This document shows positions 37,618 through 44,895 of a stretch of 64,000 bases of DNA, piece after piece. The position numbers and the translations under genes are program-made. The notes under the pieces are model-generated. The model was not told the DNA's origin. It saw only the letters and a program-made list of their open reading frames with translations, and did no database searches. The DNA is from Paenibacillus sp. PAMC 26794 (GTDB taxonomy: Bacteria > Bacillota > Bacilli > Paenibacillales > Paenibacillaceae). The DNA lies in assembly GCF_000316035.1 (NCBI RefSeq), contig NZ_ANHX01000004.1, positions 248,001 to 312,000 on the forward strand, given 5' to 3'. How positions within the stretch are numbered: position 1 is the first letter of the stretch; each line of letters opens with the position of its first letter.

Positions 37618-37796
37618 ATGAGAAAAGCCTTACCGTTGCATTATATCCATTAATGTGGGTTGTGGGTGCATTTAGCGTTCTGTCTGTTAATGCAAACAGT
37701 GCGGCAGGAAGCGCCCTCTTTGTGAAAGATATCGCTACAGATCGAAGCTATGATGGGCAGGCTATATATGATAGTATTGAACGTAGAAATGCCTAA
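37618..37796 (+). pseudogene. Frameshifted small secreted protein gene
   Basis: ATG 37618 has an excellent ribosome site (aaaggaga) but reads only MRKALPLHYIH before a stop. One extra A in the AAAA at 37623-37626 would join it to an open frame ending at 37796. The restored product would have about 59 residues: a signal peptide (LYPLMWVVGAFSVLSVNANSA) and a short mature part with FVKDIATDRSYDGQAIYDSI. A one-base deletion or sequencing error in the A-run is the simplest explanation. Confidence 0.5.
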
Positions 37797-37909
37797 CTAC
37801 ATATCATTGAACTGTAAAGGTAATTGTGTCGTCGAGCAATAACATGAGAATCAATTACTCTTGAAGCGAAGTACGTTGAGCAGGAATATTACCTGTCCGT
37901 ACAACCTTT

Positions 37910-37950
37910 AAGCCGGTTTCGTACCTTATTCAGGTATGAACCGGCTTTTA
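37910..37950 (+). terminator. Hairpin with short T tail upstream of the nitrilase-like gene
   Basis: aagccggttt and aaccggctt pair, with a further gtacct/aggta helix inside; the sequence then reads TTTATT. It probably ends transcription from the AT-rich patch. Confidence 0.55.
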
Positions 37951-37971
37951 TTGATGAATGGGGGATGCCAG

Positions 37972-38646
37972 ATGAAAATTATCATTGGACAACCGAGGCT
38001 CGAACAGGATTTGTTGCAGCTTGAAGCCGAACTCAAGCAACATCCTGATGCAGATGTATTATTTTTTCCTGAAGGTTATCTGAACCAGAATGTCGAAGAC
38101 GCTTGCCGCCTGGCGGCTGAATATGGGACCATGATTGTATCAGGTCATCGCAGGTTGCACGAACGTCCAAAGGACCGATCGATTATCATCAGTAAGGCTG
38201 GAGAGATTGTATTGGAGAAAGCTAAATATACACCTGCTGAGACGGCTCAGGAACAGGATTGGGCGATAAGTACTTTGTTGTGTGATGAGCTGGTCCTGCA
38301 AGGATTTCGCAACGAGAATATAGGGGATGTGGACATTGTGATGCATTCCATTGGTGTGGGTATGTTCAGTGAAGAGCAATACAGTGAGTGGGTCGAAGAG
38401 GCTCGGCAGATCGCCTTGCAGCATCAATGTATTGTCATGGGGACAAGCCATGCGGATGGTTCGTACCGTGATAGCGAGATCTCCATTCCGATCGCCTATT
38501 GTATAACACCTGATGGAGAGGTTGTTCTGGCATCCCGAATTGATACACGTACTCGTACAATCCTTCTGAACAGAGGAAATACAGACTCTTCACCTCAGGA
38601 GTCACAAGAAAAACAACTGAAAATTTCCATAGCCCCATCCGGTTAA
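37972..38646 (+). CDS. Nitrilase-superfamily (carbon-nitrogen hydrolase) protein
   Basis: A 224-residue protein. The Glu-Lys-Cys triad is traceable: Glu in LFFPEGYL, Lys in LEKAKYTPAE and Cys in ISTLLCDELV. The fold order (IIIGQPRLEQD, MIVSGHR, IVMGTSHADG) matches the superfamily, but the protein is shorter than typical amidases (260-300). The sequence around the Cys is atypical, so activity is uncertain. I chose ATG 37972 because gggg lies upstream at suitable spacing; in-frame ATG 37936 is inside the hairpin. Confidence 0.7.
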   Translation: MKIIIGQPRLEQDLLQLEAELKQHPDADVLFFPEGYLNQNVEDACRLAAEYGTMIVSGHRRLHERPKDRSIIISKAGEIVLEKAKYTPAETAQEQDWAISTLLCDELVLQGFRNENIGDVDIVMHSIGVGMFSEEQYSEWVEEARQIALQHQCIVMGTSHADGSYRDSEISIPIAYCITPDGEVVLASRIDTRTRTILLNRGNTDSSPQESQEKQLKISIAPSG

Positions 38647-38762
38647 ATTAACGGGTATGAATCCCAGATGAATGGGCTGTTGAACTTGCCGATTCGCCCT
38701 GTCACTTGCGCGGAATACGCATATGTTATGGCATACCTTGAAATTCAAAGGAGGCCAATCAA

Positions 38763-38879
38763 ATGAGTCAAGTTGGATACGGTTGTTGTAATGTTGGTGG
38801 CGGCGGATGGACTTCCACAAGTGCAATTCTCGTGCTTTTCATCCTGCTGGTGATCATCACAAAATCTTTCTGGCTGTAA
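38763..38879 (+). CDS. YjcZ-family small sporulation membrane protein
   Basis: A 38-residue protein: a Gly/Cys/Tyr-rich head (MSQVGYGCCNVGGGGW) and one membrane helix (AILVLFILLVIITKSFWL). This is the pattern of the YjcZ family of small sporulation proteins. Ribosome site aaaggagg precedes ATG 38763 by 7 nt. Upstream, catatgtta (38720-38728) fits CATAnnnTA, a sigma-K/E-type -10 box, consistent with mother-cell expression. A terminator follows at once. Confidence 0.8.
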   Translation: MSQVGYGCCNVGGGGWTSTSAILVLFILLVIITKSFWL

Positions 38880-38906
38880 GTCACGTATAGAAACGTGCAA
38901 ACAGTG

Positions 38907-38934
38907 GCTCCGCTGAGACTTCAGCGGGGCTTTT
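38907..38934 (+). terminator. Terminator after the YjcZ-like gene
   Basis: Stem gctccgctga/tcagcggggc is followed by TTTT. Confidence 0.8.
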
Positions 38935-39038
38935 CCTATTTATAAGAAGCAACATATGCCATCCATGACATTTGACAACTGAAAACAATGTGCTTAAAAT
39001 CACATAAGAGACTATTAACAGAGATTGAAGGGATAGCA

Positions 39039-39368
39039 ATGCCGTTTATTCGCTTTAAAGGATTCACAGGTCCTCAGCTAGAGGAAGTTGTACCCCAAAT
39101 TACAGAGCAGATGGCCCTAATTACTCATATTCCAAGGGAGAGAATGAAGGCAGAGCGTCATGATGTACAAGCGCTAACACCTTCTCCAGCTTCTATAGAG
39201 ATTCTGATGTTTCAACGTGACCAGGAGATTCATAATCGGATTGCATCGTCGGTGCAAGCTATTTTGGAAGAAGCATACATGCCGGATGTGCATATTTTCT
39301 TCAATATATTGTCACCTACTTTGTATTATAAAAAAGGCAGGCCGCTGACAGATTATCGATTGGATTGA
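39039..39368 (+). CDS. DUF1904 family protein
   Basis: A 109-residue protein. It starts MPFIRFKGF and has an IFFNILSPTLYYKKGRPL end; the spacing agrees with DUF1904, which has a tautomerase-like alpha/beta fold. The N-terminal proline, catalytic in tautomerases, is present. Function is unknown. ATG 39039 is chosen because gaaggg precedes it and because the Pro2 start matches the family; in-frame ATG 38988 lacks a ribosome site. Confidence 0.7.
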   Translation: MPFIRFKGFTGPQLEEVVPQITEQMALITHIPRERMKAERHDVQALTPSPASIEILMFQRDQEIHNRIASSVQAILEEAYMPDVHIFFNILSPTLYYKKGRPLTDYRLD

Positions 39369-39409
39369 GATTGTGAGGGACGAGCAGAATGCTGCTCGTC
39401 TCTTTTGCT

Positions 39410-40633
39410 TTACATATTTTTCGTATGTTTAGCATTGTGATGGTTCCTGTGAACCCTGCTCAACGATATTGAGCATATGGCAGACACAATAAACAAGGCT
39501 CCACCGATAAGGTATATCCATCGAACGCCCAGTTGATCGGCGACTAGACCGAAGATGACTATGGATACACTCATGACTATGGAGATCAGGACGCCATGAG
39601 TGGCGTATACCTTGGTTAGGAATTCGACAGGTACACTGTTCTGAAGCGCTGTCTGCTGAGCCACATCACGAATCTGATGAACTGGACCCATGAGTATGCA
39701 TAACACCAGAGCGAGCCATGGCAGGTTGTTTAGACCATAAACGATGGTCAGCAGGCTGAAGAGAAGAGAACCCATGGTCATGCTAGCGATCAGATGCTTC
39801 TGAATACGTTTGGCCAGTGCAAGAGCCAGAATACCTCCAAGCATGGTTCCAGCAGCGTAACTCGAGTTCATGAGTCCCCACCAACCTTCTCCTCGTCCCA
39901 GAGCTTCTTTTGCAAAGGCCAGCGTAACAGCTCCGATCCAGATGGAACCCGCGAGTGCTTGGGCAATGTCCATAAGCGTAATCAGTCGTAAGGTTGGATT
40001 GTTCCAAAGTATACTCCAACCTTCCCTCAATACATTCCGCGATACAGCAGATTTCTGGGGTTGTTCTACATTCCGTGTGAGCGAGCCCATGGCAATCATG
40101 AAGATCAGAACGGCCCAGGACAGGCTTGTAGCTGCCCAGAAGGTCTGTGATGCCCCCCAGTTCATCACGGCGAATCCCGTCATGGCGTAACCGACAATAA
40201 TTACAGTCTGATTAGAGAAAGATAGTAGGCTATTTGCTTTTATAAGGTCTTCACCTTGAACCAATCGTGGCGTTAAAGTCTTCAGTAACGGAGTTTCCCA
40301 TCCATCCAAAAAGGATAGTATGACCACTCCAAGCAATAGAAGCGGAAGTTGTGAAATCAAGTGATTCAACGAAATGGCTATACAGGTCATGATGAATGTT
40401 TTGGCTATGGAAATGCTGATCAATAGTCTGGAGAATGGGAAACGGTTCACAAGTAATGGCAAAGTGAGACCTGCTATTATGCGTGCAATGATCTGAATAA
40501 GTGGAAACATTGCAGCAGAGAGTACCGATCCAGTGAGACTGTATATATACGTAGTAATGACCATGATATATATGACATTAATAAGCGAGAGCAGCGTTTT
40601 GGCGGCCCAGTATGGATAAAATGCGATGTTCAT
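39410..40633 (-). CDS. MFS transporter
   Basis: A 407-residue protein with about twelve membrane helices in two halves; the first half ends in a loop near residues 190-210 (SLTRNVEQPQKSAVSRN). The layout and segment FPLIQIIARIIAGLTLPLLVNRFP resemble the drug/enterobactin-exporter type of the major facilitator superfamily. The substrate is unknown. The preceding plus-strand DUF1904 gene converges on it, only 42 bp away. Confidence 0.85.
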   Translation of the reverse strand: MNIAFYPYWAAKTLLSLINVIYIMVITTYIYSLTGSVLSAAMFPLIQIIARIIAGLTLPLLVNRFPFSRLLISISIAKTFIMTCIAISLNHLISQLPLLLLGVVILSFLDGWETPLLKTLTPRLVQGEDLIKANSLLSFSNQTVIIVGYAMTGFAVMNWGASQTFWAATSLSWAVLIFMIAMGSLTRNVEQPQKSAVSRNVLREGWSILWNNPTLRLITLMDIAQALAGSIWIGAVTLAFAKEALGRGEGWWGLMNSSYAAGTMLGGILALALAKRIQKHLIASMTMGSLLFSLLTIVYGLNNLPWLALVLCILMGPVHQIRDVAQQTALQNSVPVEFLTKVYATHGVLISIVMSVSIVIFGLVADQLGVRWIYLIGGALFIVSAICSISLSRVHRNHHNAKHTKNM

Positions 40634-40729
40634 GCCAATGGTGTCCTTTCCGAAACGATATATCTATATTACGGGCATTGTCATCATTGCACCACAAACA
40701 AAGTTATCATTTTCCCGTCATTTCACCAC

Positions 40730-40753
40730 AAAAAAACTGCCCAACAGGGCAGT
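40730..40753 (-). terminator. Terminator of the small DUF6199-like gene
   Basis: Stem actgccc/gggcagt is followed on the minus strand by seven T. Confidence 0.85.
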
Positions 40754-40773
40754 CATCTTCTAATGCCTATAGT

Positions 40774-40962
40774 TCATGCCATAGCGAGTGTGAAGGCGAT
40801 AAGCAACATCAGCAAGCTGGTCGTTCTGACCATAGTCATATAAGGCCTGCTGGGTTCGTCTTTACCCCGGGAAATCCAGCCATAACGCAGATACCAGCCG
40901 AATTTTGGGAAACAGAGATTGATGATACAGAGTACCATGAATATAAAAAAGAGGGTTCTCAT
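40774..40962 (-). CDS. Small membrane protein, DUF6199-like
   Basis: A 62-residue protein with two membrane helices (LFFIFMVLCIINLCF and SLLMLLIAFTLAM). Between them is the polar loop WYLRYGWISRGKDEPS, a pattern of DUF6199 proteins. Ribosome site aaagga favours ATG 40962 over ATG 40968. Function is unknown. Confidence 0.65.
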   Translation of the reverse strand: MRTLFFIFMVLCIINLCFPKFGWYLRYGWISRGKDEPSRPYMTMVRTTSLLMLLIAFTLAMA

Positions 40963-41000
40963 ACCCATCTTCCTTTCTAACTTACATAACGGATCTTATC

Positions 41001-41069
41001 TTAACGTTTGCGTCTGGTAAAAAAGACTACAATCAAAATAATAATGATGATAACTAACAGAAATTTCAT
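41001..41069 (-). CDS. 22-residue membrane peptide
   Basis: On the minus strand, a perfect aggagg precedes ATG (41069) by 8 nt. The product is a single hydrophobic helix with a charged end: MKFLLV, five Ile, then LIVVFFTRRKR. The strong ribosome site and a clean helix followed by a basic tail argue for real translation. It lies upstream of the DUF6199-like gene on the same strand. Its role is unknown; small regulatory membrane peptides have this form. Confidence 0.6.
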   Translation of the reverse strand: MKFLLVIIIIILIVVFFTRRKR

Positions 41070-41272
41070 GTATGTTCCTCCTGATGAGTAGTTAGGTTAT
41101 TGTTGAATGTTAGTTATCAACTATTACCCATGAACCACATGACTTGAATAACTATGTTACAATTAAAATATATTGAATTTATTTCAACACATTCCGTCTG
41201 GTTAGTTTTATCTCCTTATAAACGATTGCAGAATATATAAACATTAACGTGTGTGAGATGAGGGAGGAAGGC

Positions 41273-42421
41273 ATGAGCCAACATAATCAACTCTCATTAC
41301 AATGGGAATTTATCATCTCAAAAGTGAAATCCTCCGTGACGGTGGTCGATGCTACCTTGCCTGAGCTTCCGCTCATGTATGTAAACGAACACTTTACCCG
41401 GCTGACAGGATACACGTATGAAGAGTCTGTCGGACACAATTGCCGATTTTTGCAAGGACAGGATACAGACCCCGAAACGGTAATGCAGATTCGTGATGCA
41501 TTAAAGAAACAACAGTCCATTAAGATTGATATCTTAAATTATACAAAAAATGGCCAGAAGTTCTGGAACGAACTGAATATTGATCCGATCTTTAATGAAT
41601 CTGGAGAGTGTTTGTATTTTGTGGGGATTCAATACGATATTTCAGAACGGAAGTATGCCGATCAGCAGCTGAAGCTTGCAACTTCCATGGCTCAAATGAA
41701 CAGCAGAGGGCAATTGGAATTCATCGGCAAGCTGAATCACGAGCTTCGTACCCCGCTTAACGGCATTATGGGCATGATCGAACTTGCTGGTATGGGTGAA
41801 ACCACGGATGAGCAGAAAGAATATCTGGAGCTTGCACGTCAATCGAGTGAGGCACTGCTGAACATCGTTAACAATAGTTTGGATATGGCGAAACTGGGAA
41901 GAGGTAAAATGGGTGTTGAAAACATTGAGTTTCAACCTCTGAAGCTGATTCAACAGATTGTGAAGACACATGAGCCTGCGGCGCAGAGTAAACAAATACG
42001 GTTGCTCTGCCATGCTGATCTGAATGTTCCTGATGTACTGATGGGTGATCCGCTAAGACTTCGGCAGGTATTGGATAACTTGCTGAGTAATGCGATCAAG
42101 TTCACAGAACAAGGTGAAGTGCAGTTACAGGTGGATGTGAGGCAACAACTGATGGATACCGTTGTGTTGGTATTCTCTGTGCGTGATACGGGAATTGGCA
42201 TTCCTCAGCATCAGATCGAACAATTGTTTGATGCATTTACCCAGACCGACATCTCCCATGCGCGCCGATTTGGCGGAAGCGGGCTTGGTCTGACCATCTG
42301 CAAAGAACTGCTGGAACTGATGAATGGTCAGATTTCGGTAGAAAGTACAGAGGGGAAAGGTACACAGTTTGAGGTGACACTGCCCTTGCTGCGCCAACAG
42401 GCCATTCCCAATGTAGGATAA
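41273..42421 (+). CDS. LOV-domain sensor histidine kinase (blue-light receptor type)
   Basis: A 382-residue protein without membrane segments. The N-terminal LOV/PAS domain (about 10-125) has the photoactive motif GHNCRFLQG with Cys57, and the YFVGIQYDIS end with the flavin-contacting Gln. A dimerisation domain has H-box LNHELRTPLNG (His156). The HATPase domain has the N-box NLLSNAIKF, DTGIGIP and GGSGLGLTI. Blue light would form a flavin-Cys adduct and change kinase activity (family knowledge). No receiver domain or response regulator adjoins it. ATG 41273 follows gagggagg. Confidence 0.9.
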   Translation: MSQHNQLSLQWEFIISKVKSSVTVVDATLPELPLMYVNEHFTRLTGYTYEESVGHNCRFLQGQDTDPETVMQIRDALKKQQSIKIDILNYTKNGQKFWNELNIDPIFNESGECLYFVGIQYDISERKYADQQLKLATSMAQMNSRGQLEFIGKLNHELRTPLNGIMGMIELAGMGETTDEQKEYLELARQSSEALLNIVNNSLDMAKLGRGKMGVENIEFQPLKLIQQIVKTHEPAAQSKQIRLLCHADLNVPDVLMGDPLRLRQVLDNLLSNAIKFTEQGEVQLQVDVRQQLMDTVVLVFSVRDTGIGIPQHQIEQLFDAFTQTDISHARRFGGSGLGLTICKELLELMNGQISVESTEGKGTQFEVTLPLLRQQAIPNVG

Positions 42422-42434
42422 TTAAACAAGCAGG

Positions 42435-42462
42435 ACAGCCGGGCGGTCTCGGCTGTTTTTTT
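42435..42462 (+). terminator. Terminator after the LOV kinase gene
   Basis: Stem acagccg/cggctgt is followed by seven T. Confidence 0.88.
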
Positions 42463-42530
42463 ATTGTATTGGATTGTTTTACGAACGGGCGTTCTGTTAT
42501 AATGCAAGTGTTGAATGGGGGAGACACAGC

Positions 42531-43013
42531 ATGAGTAAGAGACGCACAAGAAGAAAACGTAAAGGTAAGCAAGGTTTCAAGAAGCAGGTTCTGACGCTGG
42601 TAGCGATGCTGCTGGTAGCCCTCTATGCCTGGGCTGGGGGAGAATGGCCGGAGGAGATACCTAATCCATTCGGTGGGACTAATAAGAGTGTAGACCATAC
42701 CATTACGTTCCCTTCAGAGCGTTATCCCGAAACAGCCAAACATATTAAAGCTGCTATCAAGGCAGGGCATTCGGATGTATGCACCATTGATCGTAGTGGA
42801 GCCGAAGGTAATCGGGATTTATCACTTAAGGGTGTTCCGGTCAAAAAAGGTAAGGATCGGGACGAGTGGCCCATGGCGATGTGCGCTGAGGGAGGAACAG
42901 GTGCAGATATCCAGTACATTACCCCGAAAGATAATCGCGGTGCAGGTTCATGGGTAGGGAATCAGTTAAGTACATATCCGGATGGAACACGAGTGAAGTT
43001 TGTAGTGAAGTAA
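42531..43013 (+). CDS. NucA/NucB-type deoxyribonuclease
   Basis: A 160-residue protein. A very basic start ([13 protein letters not shown]) and a hydrophobic segment ([17 protein letters not shown]) act as signal anchor or peptide. The nuclease domain has [28 protein letters not shown] and a [11 protein letters not shown] end, very close to secreted NucB of Bacillus and to NucA, the DNA-entry nuclease. Cysteines are fewer than in NucB. ATG 42531 follows gggggagac. Confidence 0.88.
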   Translation: MSKRRTRRKRKGKQGFKKQVLTLVAMLLVALYAWAGGEWPEEIPNPFGGTNKSVDHTITFPSERYPETAKHIKAAIKAGHSDVCTIDRSGAEGNRDLSLKGVPVKKGKDRDEWPMAMCAEGGTGADIQYITPKDNRGAGSWVGNQLSTYPDGTRVKFVVK

Positions 43014-43099
43014 CAACAGGATATGGTTAGGCAGAAACAAGGATAGTAAGGCCTTTGTTGTGAGGTCAGTGGTAGCGTGGTACAGGATAAGTAGAAGAG

Positions 43100-43129
43100 A
43101 AAAACCAGACGTGCATGCGTCTGGTTTTT
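43100..43129. terminator. Terminator after the NucB-like gene
   Basis: The inverted repeat aaaaaccagacg/cgtctggttttt can act in both directions. Confidence 0.88.
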
Positions 43130-43208
43130 CTGGTATAAAGTGCTGCCATAAATAGATCTAGTTAACGTATCTATACGGGAACTGGAGTTTCTAGGATTAC
43201 AGAGCCGA

Positions 43209-43433
43209 CTAAACGAGTTGCATTCCGCTTAAATGATGAGACCGGATGCTTAACAGACGCGTAACATGTTCCACCTCATCAAACGGTATCCACAGACTTC
43301 CGTGAACGGTACGTAAGGAGAGAATGGATGTATCAGCGGTGCGCTCGGGAAAACCGGTTACCGTCTGACCGCTTGTATTACGAACCATAATCTGTTGTTT
43401 GCGCCGGATGGCAATTTCTACCTCTTTTTTCAT
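43209..43433 (-). CDS. Small beta-rich protein of unknown function
   Basis: A 74-residue soluble protein. A basic helix (KKEVEIAIRRKQQ) is followed by strands with LRTVHGSLWIPFDEVEHV. The IPFDEVEHV ending recalls the Sm-like/YolD-like fold, a weak resemblance only. Ribosome site aggagc precedes the ATG at 43433 by about 9 nt. Confidence 0.5.
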   Translation of the reverse strand: MKKEVEIAIRRKQQIMVRNTSGQTVTGFPERTADTSILSLRTVHGSLWIPFDEVEHVTRLLSIRSHHLSGMQLV

Positions 43434-43588
43434 AAGTCATTGCTCCTGATTATGAGATGTTAAATACATATGTCAATGTTTTCAATGGTTAATTTGTCTT
43501 CTTTATCTAGTCTATCAGAACTAGGTATAGATTTCCAGAAGAGAAATCAACATTCTTCTAGGTGATTTGTCTTAGCTGTGGACGATCC

Positions 43589-43614
43589 GTTTTTGAATGC
43601 GGATTACGGGGTTA
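43589..43614 (+). promoter_or_regulatory. Candidate sigma-B promoter of the stress-protein gene
   Basis: GTTTTT (43589-43594), a 14-bp spacer and GGGTTA (43609-43614) resemble the sigma-B pattern GTTTAA-N12-15-GGGTAT. It lies 27 bp before the ATG of a general stress protein. Confidence 0.45.
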
Positions 43615-43640
43615 TATTAGGGTAAAAGGAGGGGAACGGA

Positions 43641-44090
43641 ATGACACAATTGATTATTGGGCTGGCCCGTACCGAGAACGAGGCTATATTGATGCTGAAT
43701 CAGGTGAAAGAGGAAGGTATTAAGGATAAATATTTGGGAGCGGTGGGGAAGGAGCAGCTTAATCTGGAGCTGGTGAGCGAAAAGACGGGGCTGCCCAAAC
43801 CTTTGAAGGGTGCCGGAACAGATGGTGCCTTTGGCGCTCTGAAAGGCATATTGGCTGGTCTGGGGAAACGAATGGATCAGACGATGTCGATCGGAAATGC
43901 AGTGCGCAGGCTCGCTGGTAATGAGATTGGGAGTGAGACCGATGATTTGGTGCTTACACTGACTGAAGCGGGGATCTCGGAAGAAGACGCGCGGTATTAC
44001 GAAGATTGGCTGTTAAAGGACCATATCTTGGTTATCGTGGAGTGCAGTGAGGAAGAAGCGGCTCGTGTTCGACCTATTTTACTTTTTTAG
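43641..44090 (+). CDS. General stress protein 17M-like (YflT domain)
   Basis: A 149-residue protein. An N-terminal ferredoxin-like YflT-type domain starts IIGLARTENEAILMLNQVKEEG. A Gly-rich middle region (GTDGAFGALKGILAGLG) and a second alpha/beta element ending VIVECSEEEAARVRPILL follow. YflT/GsiB-type proteins belong to the sigma-B stress regulon in Bacillus, and a sigma-B-like promoter lies upstream. The molecular role is unknown. Ribosome site aaaggagggg precedes ATG 43641. Confidence 0.7.
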   Translation: MTQLIIGLARTENEAILMLNQVKEEGIKDKYLGAVGKEQLNLELVSEKTGLPKPLKGAGTDGAFGALKGILAGLGKRMDQTMSIGNAVRRLAGNEIGSETDDLVLTLTEAGISEEDARYYEDWLLKDHILVIVECSEEEAARVRPILLF

Positions 44091-44276
44091 TTTAATTTAA
44101 GGCTGATTTTAGGTTTCTTTAATGTTGGGGAGGTATTCTTATCTCACACCTCCCTTAATATAGATTGGTTTACCGGAAGTCCGGGACCGCAACTCGGACT
44201 TTCTAGGCACTGTGAGCTGACGCTTGCAGTGCCTGTTTCATTTATATAAGTCGAACTAAAGATTATTTACACTGAC

Positions 44277-44440
44277 ACTCCGATGACAGAATAACCTTCT
44301 AAACGCTGTTATCACCAGATTTTTTCGATTTCCTTTTCTCAAGGGAAAATCCGGTGATAGCGTATGCTTCCGATGTAGCTTTCTTTCAGAAAGCTTTTAG
44401 GCGAACGCTTCGCTTTTTCAGTTTTTTCTGTCCTCTCCGT
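44277..44440 (-). repeat. Interspersed hairpin repeat, copy B
   Basis: Read on the minus strand it has, in order, cggag-ggacagaaaa, gaaaaagcgaagcgttcgcc, a hairpin atcaccggatt/aatctggtgat, aacagcg, ttctgt and cggag. These are the blocks of copy A at 19953-20078. Copy B has about 35 extra bases after the gcgttcgcc block, including an aagctttct/agaaagctt hairpin. No ORF lies within it. Confidence 0.75.
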
Positions 44441-44494
44441 TATCGTGTAAATCATTAGTTAAACTTATAGTTGGATTATTTTATATAAAAAGTG

Positions 44495-44523
44495 TTGCAA
44501 AGTTAATTAGTTCATGGTAAGAT
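44495..44523 (+). promoter_or_regulatory. Promoter of tRNA-Leu
   Basis: TTGCAA (44495-44500), 17-bp spacer and TAAGAT (44518-44523), 30 bp before the tRNA. Confidence 0.6.
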
Positions 44524-44553
44524 ATTTCTTGTCGCCAAGAAATACATAATCAT

Positions 44554-44639
44554 GCCGGGGTGGCGGAATTGGCAGACGCACAGGACTTAAAATCCTGCGG
44601 TAGGTGACTACCGTACCGGTTCGATCCCGGTCCTCGGCA
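44554..44639 (+). tRNA. tRNA-Leu (TAA)
   Basis: An 86-nt class II tRNA with acceptor gccgggg/cctcggc-type ends, anticodon TAA in loop acTTAAAat, and the long variable arm (cggtaggtgactaccgt). No CCA is encoded. Confidence 0.96.
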
Positions 44640-44682
44640 TCTATGATTTATAAGGTTTTCTCGGAAGGAGAGAACCAAGAGA

Positions 44683-44730
44683 AGATCGCATGACTCTCAT
44701 GAACTATTGAGGGTAATGTGATCTTTCTTT
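44683..44730 (+). terminator. Terminator after tRNA-Leu
   Basis: A long stem agatcgcatgactctca/tgagggtaatgtgatct with mismatches is followed by TTCTTTT. Confidence 0.65.
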
Positions 44731-44803
44731 TGTTGAAAGATCAGAATCAGAATACCGCTCATTCAGATTGGCAGGTTTTTCTTTCTCATGTAAGAACGTA
44801 GCC

Positions 44804-44829
44804 CAAAAAGCCTGCACAATTGCAGGCTT
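44804..44829 (-). terminator. Terminator of the isomerase-transketolase-kinase operon
   Basis: Stem aagcctgca/tgcaggctt is followed on the minus strand by a run of five T. Confidence 0.88.
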
Positions 44830-44895
44830 CTTTAAATTAGGCAAACATATATGGGGAGCCCCGGAAATCAGAGGATACTTTGTTAGACTCCAACT

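Larger units (their letters stand above)
37472..37971 (+). other. AT-rich spacer with a broken small ORF
   Basis: This 500-bp spacer carries the frameshifted small ORF at 37618-37796 and a hairpin aagccggtt/aaccggctt (37910-37947) with a short T tail. Nothing else was seen. Confidence 0.5.
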
